This document shows positions 1-5,688 of a stretch of DNA of 10,106 nucleotides, piece by piece. The DNA comes from Planctomycetota bacterium (GTDB taxonomy: Bacteria; Planctomycetota; SBBH01; JAHFOU01), in assembly GCA_023261525.1 (NCBI GenBank), contig JAHFOU010000054.1:1-10106 (forward strand). Direction: 5' to 3'. The notes under the pieces were generated by a model that searched no databases, had not been told where the DNA came from, and was given only the letters and a program-made list of their open reading frames with translations. Position 1 is the first letter of the stretch, and each line of letters begins with the position of its first letter. Both the position numbers and the translations under genes were made by a program.

Positions 1-564
1 GCCCTGGATCCCGGAAAGGAGGGTGGCGTCCTCCAGGAGGGCCCGGCGGTCATGGCCCTTGGCCGCGAAGGCGTCGAGCACGTGCTTGGCGGTGTGCTCC
101 CCCTCGCCGTGGACCACGAGGTCGAAGCAGTCGTAGGCCTCCATGGCGTGCTTGGGGACGGCGTTGGCGTGGGCGCCGCCCAGGAGGACGAGGAGGTCCG
201 GGAAGGCCTTGCGCAGGGCCTGGGCCAGCTCCACCGAGCGCGGCAGGGCATAGGTGGTGGCCGAAAGGCCCACGGCCCTCGGCTTGCGCTCGGCGACGAT
301 GCGGACGATGTCGTGTTGGGATAGGCCCAGGGCACAGCCGTCCAGCAGGCCCACGCCGAAGCCCTCGCGACGGAGGTAGGCGGCGATGGAGGTCACGCCG
401 AGAGGCGGCAGGTCCCCGCCCGCCTTGCCCAGGGAGGCCTTCCCATAGCGGTCGGACACGGTGGTGGGGGGGAAGACCAGCAGGAGGTCCACGGTGCCGT
501 CGGGCCTGGGGGAAAATCCCCGGGCGACCAGGGTTTCGGTGGAAGGGTGGCGGGGGGACGGCAT
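1..564 (-). CDS. B12-binding (probable radical SAM) protein, N-terminal 188 residues, cut by window edge
   Basis: This minus-strand gene starts at the ATG complementary to 562-564, stays open to base 1 and continues beyond the window. The visible part is a cobalamin-binding Rossmann-type domain. A first strand LLLVFPP (27-33) is followed by YGKASLG, then PPLGVTSIAAYLRREGF (53-69), the usual 'PPLGL..laayLr..G' signature. Next come a strand ending LLDG (73-76), VGLSATT (98-104), LLGGAHANAVP (127-137) and VVHGEGE (150-156). In this family the domain precedes a radical SAM domain with a CxxxCxxC cluster. That part lies outside the window, so 'radical SAM' is inferred from the family. The classic DxHxxG cobalamin-ligand motif is absent, as in many radical SAM homologues. 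The first 24 residues precede the fold and lack an ideally spaced ribosome-binding site; the GTG at residue 25 is a possible later start. The gene is divergent from the glycan operon. Confidence 0.85.
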   Translation of the reverse strand, partial: MPSPRHPSTETLVARGFSPRPDGTVDLLLVFPPTTVSDRYGKASLGKAGGDLPPLGVTSIAAYLRREGFGVGLLDGCALGLSQHDIVRIVAERKPRAVGLSATTYALPRSVELAQALRKAFPDLLVLLGGAHANAVPKHAMEAYDCFDLVVHGEGEHTAKHVLDAFAAKGHDRRALLEDATLLSGIQG

Positions 565-574
565 CCTGTTGAGT

Positions 575-603
575 ACCGTAGCCGATCGGATAGGGGGATT
601 CAA
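575..603 (-). promoter_or_regulatory. Putative promoter of the leftward B12-binding gene
   Basis: Read on the minus strand, TTGAAT (complement of 598-603) lies 17 bases before TACGGT (complement of 575-580). The -35 matches TTGACA at 4 of 6 positions, and the -10 fits the TAnnnT pattern. The -10 ends 10 bases before the ATG, so the leader would be only a few bases long. This agrees with the lack of a well-spaced Shine-Dalgarno. It is a prediction from consensus and spacing only. Confidence 0.4.
582..589. repeat. 8-bp perfect palindrome CCGATCGG in the divergent promoter region
   Basis: CCGATCGG is a perfect 8-bp palindrome lying between the putative -35 and -10 boxes of the leftward promoter, within the only non-coding stretch between the divergent genes. 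It could be an operator half-site pair, but an 8-bp palindrome can arise by chance in sequence this GC-rich. No second copy was noticed in the region. Confidence 0.3.
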
Positions 604-606
604 CCT

Positions 607-636
607 TTGGCGCTCCGGGGGGGCCCTGGATATAAG
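607..636 (+). promoter_or_regulatory. Putative promoter of the rightward glycan operon
   Basis: TTGGCG (607-612), an 18-base spacer and TATAAG (631-636) form a sigma-70-like promoter, with 4/6 and 5/6 matches to consensus. The -10 ends only 6 bases before the GTG at 643, so transcription would start at or very near the start codon. The same bases also give an AAGGG (634-638) that could act as a Shine-Dalgarno if transcription begins further upstream, so the two readings compete. A short dyad, GCCCT (623-627) with AGGGC (635-639), brackets the -10. Confidence 0.4.
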
Positions 637-642
637 GGCGGC

Positions 643-1617
643 GTGGCGGTTCCCGCTCCGCAGTGCCCCCTTTGCGCCGCCCCGTCCCCGCACGTGGCCT
701 ACCCGGCCCGCCTGGCCTTTCCGGAGGCTCCCGCCTCCCCCCTGGACCTCAGGGTCTGCGGCGGCTGTGGGGTCCTCTTCGCGCATCCCCTGCCCTCGGC
801 GGAGCGCCTGGCCGCCCTCTACCAGGACGAGGGGTACTTCGAGGGCGACTTCGTCAGCGGGCAGTACGAGGGGGGCTATGAGGCCAGCACCGCGCGCTAT
901 CGTGCGAAGGCCCAAAGCCTGGATGCCCGCCTTTCCGCGCCGGGGAGACGGGGACGCCTGCTCGAGGTGGGCGCGGCCGGGGGACTTTGGCTTTCCGCCA
1001 TGAAGGACCTGGGCTGGGAAGTCCACGGGGTGGAGGTCTCGGCCGCCCTGAGGGAGAGGGCCAGGACCCATCAGGGCCTTTCCCTCGTGCCTTCCTTGGA
1101 GGCACTTCCCGAGGGACTTCGTTTCGACGCCATCTACATGGCCCAGACCCTGGAGCATGTCCGGGATCCCCATCAGGCCGTCTCCCGCCTCGCCGCCCTG
1201 CTTGCCCCCGGAGGGAGTCTCGTCCTGGAGGTCCCGGGCACCCTCAACACCCCCTTCTTCCGCCTTCTGCAATGCCTCCGCCTGGCCCTTGCGGGCCTCC
1301 TCAGGCCCTGGGACCGCGCCCTGACCGGCCTGAGGCTGCTCGGACCCGGGGAGACCCTGCCGCCCTACCACATCTACGAGTACAGCCCCGGGAGCCTGAG
1401 GGCCCTGCTGACCCGGCATGGCCTCAAGGTTCTGGAGATGTCCCGCCAGGTGCCGCGCCCGGACCGCTTCTTCGCGCGGGGACCCCAGGATCCCGGTCGC
1501 CTCCTCATGCGGGCGATGTTCGGGGGGCTGGAGGCCGCGGCCCGGATGGGGCTGGGCCTGGGCGGGGACCTGCACGTTGTGGCCGTGCGGGACGGGGATA
1601 TACTTCCCGCTCCATGA
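643..1617 (+). CDS. Class I SAM-dependent methyltransferase with N-terminal zinc ribbon
   Basis: The product is about 324 residues and probably transfers a methyl group from S-adenosylmethionine to a sugar or other small cell-envelope precursor; the substrate cannot be read from the sequence. Two CxxC pairs (Cys8/Cys11 and Cys39/Cys42) form a zinc ribbon like that preceding sugar and small-molecule methyltransferases. The SAM-binding motif I is LLEVGAAGG (106-114), followed by the post-motif IYMAQTLEHVRDP typical of Methyltransf_23-like proteins, then LAPGGSLVLEVPG. The C-terminal region has an IYEYSPGSLRALL stretch common in this group. I chose the GTG at 643 because the zinc ribbon starts just after it and AAGGG precedes it. 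The frame is open back to an ATG at 547, but that extension crosses the divergent promoter region and has no recognisable content. The stop overlaps the next start by 4 bases (ATGA). Confidence 0.85.
   Translation: MAVPAPQCPLCAAPSPHVAYPARLAFPEAPASPLDLRVCGGCGVLFAHPLPSAERLAALYQDEGYFEGDFVSGQYEGGYEASTARYRAKAQSLDARLSAPGRRGRLLEVGAAGGLWLSAMKDLGWEVHGVEVSAALRERARTHQGLSLVPSLEALPEGLRFDAIYMAQTLEHVRDPHQAVSRLAALLAPGGSLVLEVPGTLNTPFFRLLQCLRLALAGLLRPWDRALTGLRLLGPGETLPPYHIYEYSPGSLRALLTRHGLKVLEMSRQVPRPDRFFARGPQDPGRLLMRAMFGGLEAAARMGLGLGGDLHVVAVRDGDILPAP
1577..1604 (+). promoter_or_regulatory. Possible internal promoter before the GT39 gene
   Basis: TATACT (1599-1604, 5/6 match to TATAAT, within GATATACT) ends 9 bases before the ATG at 1614. 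TTGTGG (1577-1582) lies 16 bases upstream as a weak -35. There is no Shine-Dalgarno before this start. A 6-bp dyad, GCGGGA (1587-1592) with TCCCGC (1605-1610), brackets the -10. It sits inside the end of the methyltransferase gene, so coding constraint is an alternative explanation. Confidence 0.3.
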
Positions 1618-3260
1618 AGAGCTTCTGGCGCTGTCCCTGGACCTGGCTCATCCTCCTGCTGGCGGTCGGCCTCAGGCTGCTGGGCCTGGCCCACGATCTG
1701 CCCTGGCATGCCGACTGGGACGAATACCACTACTACCGCAACCTCTACTACATGGGGACCCACCACGGGGAGCCCCTGAGCCAGCTCAACCCGCCCCTGG
1801 CCACCTATGTCTGGGGCGCGGCCCTCGTCCCCGTCGGCGCGCTGGGGATGGCCCTGGGCCTCCTGGAATTCCCCCGCGGCCTCCTGGACGCCTACACCGT
1901 GAATCCCACCCTCATCTACCTGGTGGGCAAGGGGCTGTCGGTGTTCTTCGGGGTCTGGACCGTCCTCCTGCTGGGGCGCCTGGCGGAACGCCTCTACGGG
2001 GCGCGGGCCCGCATCCCCGCCATGCTCATCCTGGCGGCGGACTCCCACCACGTGCTGGCCTGCCAGAACGCCATCAGCGCCCCCATGGGCCTCTGGGCCT
2101 GCCTGCTGGCCCTGGGGGCCATCCTGGAATACCCCGGCAGTCCGCGCCCGGGCCGGGCGGTGCTCAAGGCGGGCCTGTTCTGCGGGCTGGCGGCGGCCAC
2201 CAAGTTCAACGGGGGGCTGATCGTCCTGGTCCTGGTGGGCTTCATCCTCCAGGAGGAGAGGGCGGGGCTCTGGGGGAAGCGGGTGCTGACGGCCGCGGGG
2301 GCCAGCCTGGCGGCCTTCGTCCTCCTGGACCCCTGGGCGGTCCTCAAGCCCGTGGAGTTCCTGGGCTGGTTGAAGAAGCAGAGCCAGTGGACGGGGCCGG
2401 GGGTCTTCGGCACGACGGACGTCCTGGACTTCTGGCCCCGCGCCCTGGCCTGGTCCACGGCCTATCCCATGGCGATCCGCATCCTCGCGCCCGTCCTGCT
2501 GGTGTGGGCCCTGCTGCGCCTCCGCAGGGAGCGCATCCTGGCCGGCTTCATCGTCGTCTACGTCCTGGCCATCGTCTCCACCTCCTATCCCCAGAGCCGC
2601 TACCTCTTCCCGGTCACCCTGGGCCTCTGCCTGCTGGCGGGGGCGGCGGCGGCCCGCCTGCACGAGCGGGGGGGCTGGGGGCGCCTGGCGCCGGTCGCGC
2701 TCTTCCTGGCCCTGATTCCGGCCATGGTGTTCACGACCTGGCGGGGCATCCTCAAGACCCGCCCGTCCACCTACCAGCAGGCCGCCTCCTGGATCCTGGA
2801 GAACCTGCCGGAGGGCACCGGGATCATCTCCGACGACCCGCCCTTCGTCCGCCGCCTGCCCAGCGCGGGCTACGACACCTTCGAGAACGGGGCCCACGCG
2901 GACCTCCTCAGGGCCTGGAAACAGCAGCAGGGGGGCAAGCTCTACCGGGTCCCCGTCGACCTCTTCCGGGAGGGGGGGCCCTTCGTGGTGGACCTGGAGG
3001 TGTACCGCCAGCGGGGCATCCGCTACTTCGTGATCAGCGGGGTGGGCGACGCCCGCACGGTGTTGCCGGGGCGCCAGCGCATGCTGAAGGAGGCGGTCTG
3101 CGTGGCCCACTTCACGCCGCTCAGGGATCCCCGCCCCGGGGAGCGCCTTTCGCGCATGCCCTGGGACGTCCCGGGCTTCTTCAACCGCCTGTCGGACATC
3201 CGCCGGATGAGCTGCTGGGGCACGGAGATATGGATCTACCGCTGGCCAGGGGAACCCTAG
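1614..3260 (+). CDS. GT39/ArnT-like integral membrane glycosyltransferase
   Basis: The 548-residue protein is a polytopic inner-membrane enzyme expected to transfer a sugar from a polyprenyl-phosphate donor to a glycan or lipid on the outer face of the membrane. A first membrane helix at about 9-27 is followed by a loop with HADWDEYHYY (32-41). Its acidic pair Asp34/Asp36-Glu37 matches the catalytic loop of GT-C enzymes (PMT, ArnT). Further helices follow with the family-typical GLAAATKFNGGL, and in total I see roughly ten to eleven hydrophobic segments. After residue 385 there is a soluble domain (STYQQAASWILENLPEGTG onward) as in PMT_2-like proteins. The start overlaps the methyltransferase stop (ATGA) and has no Shine-Dalgarno, so it depends on coupling or on its own promoter. 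The frame is open upstream to 987, but that lies entirely within the methyltransferase gene. The sugar donor is unknown. Confidence 0.85.
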   Translation: MKSFWRCPWTWLILLLAVGLRLLGLAHDLPWHADWDEYHYYRNLYYMGTHHGEPLSQLNPPLATYVWGAALVPVGALGMALGLLEFPRGLLDAYTVNPTLIYLVGKGLSVFFGVWTVLLLGRLAERLYGARARIPAMLILAADSHHVLACQNAISAPMGLWACLLALGAILEYPGSPRPGRAVLKAGLFCGLAAATKFNGGLIVLVLVGFILQEERAGLWGKRVLTAAGASLAAFVLLDPWAVLKPVEFLGWLKKQSQWTGPGVFGTTDVLDFWPRALAWSTAYPMAIRILAPVLLVWALLRLRRERILAGFIVVYVLAIVSTSYPQSRYLFPVTLGLCLLAGAAAARLHERGGWGRLAPVALFLALIPAMVFTTWRGILKTRPSTYQQAASWILENLPEGTGIISDDPPFVRRLPSAGYDTFENGAHADLLRAWKQQQGGKLYRVPVDLFREGGPFVVDLEVYRQRGIRYFVISGVGDARTVLPGRQRMLKEAVCVAHFTPLRDPRPGERLSRMPWDVPGFFNRLSDIRRMSCWGTEIWIYRWPGEP

Positions 3261-3271
3261 CCCGATACACT
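3243..3271 (+). promoter_or_regulatory. Putative promoter before the radical SAM gene
   Basis: TGGCCA (3243-3248, 4/6 to TTGACA), a 17-base spacer and TACACT (3266-3271, 4/6 to TATAAT) precede the ATG at 3280. The -10 ends 8 bases before the start codon, implying a leader of a few bases or none. The GATACACT sequence resembles the GATATACT and GATATAAG boxes before the two preceding genes. It also sits in the loop and arm of an inverted repeat. Prediction only. Confidence 0.35.
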
Positions 3272-3279
3272 AGGGCCCC
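3249..3279 (+). repeat. Inverted repeat (10-bp stem with AA bulge) abutting the radical SAM start codon
   Basis: GGGG (3249-3252), AA, CCCTAG (3255-3260), a 9-base loop, CTAGGG (3270-3275) and CCCC (3276-3279) form an imperfect dyad. The inner 6 bp are perfect, and the outer 4 bp pair if AA bulges out. The left arm contains the stop codon of the membrane glycosyltransferase, and the right arm ends directly before ATG 3280. No T-run follows, so it is not a standard intrinsic terminator. It could be an operator over the -10 box, or an RNA hairpin that hinders ribosome access on read-through transcripts. Confidence 0.5.
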
Positions 3280-4707
3280 ATGCCCAAGGTCACCTTCCTG
3301 GAGCCGCCTGCCTGCACCGAGCGCACCCCCGAGCGCTATGCGGGATGCTCGTACGAGCTCTACCACTTCCCCGACCTGGGCAACCTCTATCCCATGACCT
3401 GCCTGGACCGCATCGGGGTCCAGACCGCCTACTGGGACTGCGCCATGGAGACGCCGAAGCTGGACCAGGCGGGCTTCCTGGCCCGCATCGCCTCCGACGA
3501 CTCGGACTACTACGTCCTCCATGCGGTGGTCCTGGCCAAGCCCACGGACCTCTTCTACATCCCCGAGATCCTGAAGCGCCGCCCGACCGCCAAGATCCTG
3601 CTCCACGGCCCCGAGGCCACCCGGGTCCCCGGGGAATACCTGACCGACGCGCGCATCGTGGTGTTCCGGGGCGAGATCGAGAAGCCCCTGGTGACCTACT
3701 TCCAGACGGGGCGCCTGGTCGGGGCCTCCTGGCTGGAGGACGGCGCCGTCCGCCACGCCCCCCACGAGGACAGCGGCTACGAGATGGACGAGCTCCCGAT
3801 CCCGCGCCGGGACCATCCCAGCCTCAAGCCCTTCATGTTCGACTACCTCAATCCGAAGTTCTCCCAGGGCCCCTTCACCACGGCCCTGGCCTCCCGGGGG
3901 TGCTCCTTCCGCTGCAAGTTCTGCGTGCCCATCTCCATCTCCTTCGCCCGCGAGATCGAGGAAGGCACGAACGGCAAGACCACCCGGGTCAAGAAGGCCT
4001 CGCCCGCCCGCGTGGTCGAGGAGGCGAAGTACCTCAAGGACCTGGGCTACAGGTCCATCCACTTCACGGACGACCAGTTCCTCTGGGAGAAGACCCGGAC
4101 CATGGCCATCCTGGAGGGCCTCAAGCCCCTGGGCATGCAGTGGGGCTGCCTCTCCCGCGCCGACTTCCTGACGGACGAGGAAGTGATCAAGGCCATGGCG
4201 GAGGCCGGTTGCGTCTCCGTGGACATCGGCGTGGAGAGCCTGAACCAGGAGACCCTGGACGAGATCCGTAAGGACCTCAAGGTCGAGGACGTCTACACGG
4301 CCGTGGAGCTCCTCAACAAGCACGGCATCGAGCCCAAGCTCAACATCATGTTCGGGACCTCGCCGACCGAGAGCCAGGAGGACATGCTCCTGACCGTGCG
4401 CAAGCTCCGCCGCATGGACGTGCGCAACGTGATGTTCTCTATCGCCACCCCCTTCAAGGGGAGCGAGTTCTACCGCTACGTGAAGGAGAACGGCTTCCTG
4501 GTGGACGACTCCGACGCCATCAACCCGATGGGCAAGAGCATGATCTCCTACCCGACGATGACCAAGGAGCACCTCGAGCGCCTCGAGAAGCTCGCCTACC
4601 GCTCCTTCTACCTGAGGCCGGCCCAGGTCGTGAACCGCCTGAAGCGGGTCCGCACCCCGGCCCAGTTCGTCGAAGCCGCCCGGATCGCCTACCGCATCCT
4701 GACCTGA
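3280..4707 (+). CDS. B12-binding-domain radical SAM enzyme
   Basis: The 475-residue protein has a degenerate cobalamin-binding-type Rossmann domain (about 1-150) with HGPEATRVPGEYL and RGEIEKPL, matching the 'GG..a...P' and 'GEGE' positions of the family. A radical SAM domain follows, with the 4Fe-4S motif Cys208-x3-Cys212-x2-Cys215 (CSFRCKFC). After it come IHFTDDQFLW, a GVESLNQETLDEIRK block (Gly317-Glu319, SAM-binding region) and a helical tail. No extra C-terminal cysteine cluster is seen, so it is not SPASM-type. Known members methylate unactivated carbon or rearrange lipid, pigment, antibiotic or sugar substrates. Here the glycan genes suggest a sugar or lipid-carrier modification, which is inference. 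The first strand (VTFLEPP) starts right after ATG 3280. AGGG at 3272-3275 is a weak ribosome-binding site. The gene ends 3 bases before the next one and in the same reading frame. Confidence 0.9.
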   Translation: MPKVTFLEPPACTERTPERYAGCSYELYHFPDLGNLYPMTCLDRIGVQTAYWDCAMETPKLDQAGFLARIASDDSDYYVLHAVVLAKPTDLFYIPEILKRRPTAKILLHGPEATRVPGEYLTDARIVVFRGEIEKPLVTYFQTGRLVGASWLEDGAVRHAPHEDSGYEMDELPIPRRDHPSLKPFMFDYLNPKFSQGPFTTALASRGCSFRCKFCVPISISFAREIEEGTNGKTTRVKKASPARVVEEAKYLKDLGYRSIHFTDDQFLWEKTRTMAILEGLKPLGMQWGCLSRADFLTDEEVIKAMAEAGCVSVDIGVESLNQETLDEIRKDLKVEDVYTAVELLNKHGIEPKLNIMFGTSPTESQEDMLLTVRKLRRMDVRNVMFSIATPFKGSEFYRYVKENGFLVDDSDAINPMGKSMISYPTMTKEHLERLEKLAYRSFYLRPAQVVNRLKRVRTPAQFVEAARIAYRILT

Positions 4708-4710
4708 GCG

Positions 4711-5688
4711 GTGACTGCTTCCCCCGGGGGAACCGCCGTCGTCGTCCCCGTGTATCGCGGGGCCTCGACCCTTGCGGCGGCCGTGAACGCCCTGCTGACC
4801 CAGAAGCCCTTCCCGCCGGATCGCGTGATCCTGGTGGACGACGCCTCGCCGGACGCCAGCCTGGCCGAGGCCCGCGCCCTGGAGGCCCGCTTCCCCCAGC
4901 AGGTCCAGGTCGTCGCCCGGCCACGCAACGGGGGGGAGGCCGCCGCCCTGAACGAGGGCTTCCGCCTGGCCGCCGCCGCGGACCTCATCGGCATCGTGGA
5001 GGCCGATGTGGTGGTGGCCCCGGACTGGCTGGCACGCCTGAAAGCCCTGCTGGAGCGCTCCGGGCCTGGGGTCTGGGGTGTCGGCGGGGCCCTCAAGCCC
5101 TTCCCCGCCGATCCCTGGCCGGCCCGCCTGGCCGGCTATGAGGTCCAGGACCGTCAGGTTTCCCAAACGGGGGAGATCCGCCACGTCTCCTCCGCCAATG
5201 TCCTGTACCGCCGCCGGGCCTGGGAGGCCGCCGGTCCCTTCCGCGAGGACCTGGTCAATGCCAGCCTGGACAGCGACTTCAACCTCCGCCTTCAGGAAAA
5301 GGGCGGCCGCCTGGCCTGGGACCCGGACGCCATCGCCTGGCACCACTACAAGCCCTGCGTCTCCGGCTGGATGGCCCGGACCTTCGCCTACGCCCGCACG
5401 CGCTGCCGGGTCTCGGCCCTGGCCCTGTATCCGGGGGATCGCGAGGCGGCGGCCCGCCTTCCCCTGGACCTCGCGGCCTGTTCGACCCCGCTCTGGGGTT
5501 GGTTCTTCCCGCATGCCGCGGGCATCCTGATCGTCATCGCCCTGGTCCTGAGGTTTCCCGACGCCCGGCGCGTCCTCCGCGAGCGCCGGGACCTGGCGGG
5601 CGTCCTCCTGCCGCCCGTCCTCCTCCTGCGCGGGGCCGTGGCGGCCGCGGGCCTGGCCCTGGGCCTGCTCGAGGAGCCGGTGTCATGA
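4711..5688 (+). CDS. Family 2 glycosyltransferase with C-terminal membrane segments
   Basis: This 325-residue GT-A fold enzyme transfers a sugar from a nucleotide-sugar to an acceptor at the cytoplasmic face of the membrane. The fold begins with VVVPVYRG (10-17), then VILVDDAS (39-46) with Asp43/Asp44 for nucleotide binding. The metal-binding motif position reads Glu97-Ala98-Asp99, followed by APDWL. Later, SLDSDFNLRLQEKG (Asp187/Asp189) corresponds to the acceptor and catalytic-base region. Two hydrophobic stretches at about 261-285 and 296-315 suggest a C-terminal membrane anchor. GTG 4711 is the first possible start, because the in-frame TGA of the radical SAM gene lies at 4705-4707 and the next candidate falls inside the first strand. 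The stop overlaps the epimerase start (ATGA). Donor and acceptor are not readable from sequence. Confidence 0.88.
   Translation: MTASPGGTAVVVPVYRGASTLAAAVNALLTQKPFPPDRVILVDDASPDASLAEARALEARFPQQVQVVARPRNGGEAAALNEGFRLAAAADLIGIVEADVVVAPDWLARLKALLERSGPGVWGVGGALKPFPADPWPARLAGYEVQDRQVSQTGEIRHVSSANVLYRRRAWEAAGPFREDLVNASLDSDFNLRLQEKGGRLAWDPDAIAWHHYKPCVSGWMARTFAYARTRCRVSALALYPGDREAAARLPLDLAACSTPLWGWFFPHAAGILIVIALVLRFPDARRVLRERRDLAGVLLPPVLLLRGAVAAAGLALGLLEEPVS

Noticed and set aside
52..324. A 90-codon plus-strand frame at the left end
   Set aside because: It is antisense to the B12-binding domain gene, whose motifs (PPLG, GGAH, GEGE) are clear on the minus strand. The plus-strand product has no motif.
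547..642. A 32-codon upstream extension of the methyltransferase from ATG 547
   Set aside because: It would run through the divergent promoter region and overlap the leftward gene's start. It has no family similarity that I can see, whereas the zinc ribbon begins just after GTG 643.
461..1003. A plus-strand frame across the divergent region into the methyltransferase gene
   Set aside because: It overlaps real genes on both sides in the wrong frame, and its product is rich in R, P, S and W without a domain.
1374..3110. A 578-codon open frame on the minus strand opposite the membrane glycosyltransferase
   Set aside because: It has the same antisense-shadow composition (Q, G, E, P and H repeats, no recognisable motif), while the plus strand encodes a coherent polytopic membrane protein.
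3249..3279. An intrinsic transcription terminator at the GT39/radical SAM junction
   Set aside because: The stem is plausible, but no T-run follows; the right arm is followed directly by the ATG and coding sequence.
4705..4707. A TGA selenocysteine codon joining the radical SAM and GT2 frames
   Set aside because: Both proteins are complete and of normal length on their own, and no SECIS-like element was evident. An ordinary stop is the simpler reading.
3181..5514. A 777-codon open frame on the minus strand opposite the radical SAM and GT2 genes
   Set aside because: Its product is low-complexity, rich in G, A, E, D, V and H, with no domain motif. The plus strand carries complete catalytic motifs over the same bases. 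Long antisense frames are expected where third codon positions are nearly always G or C.
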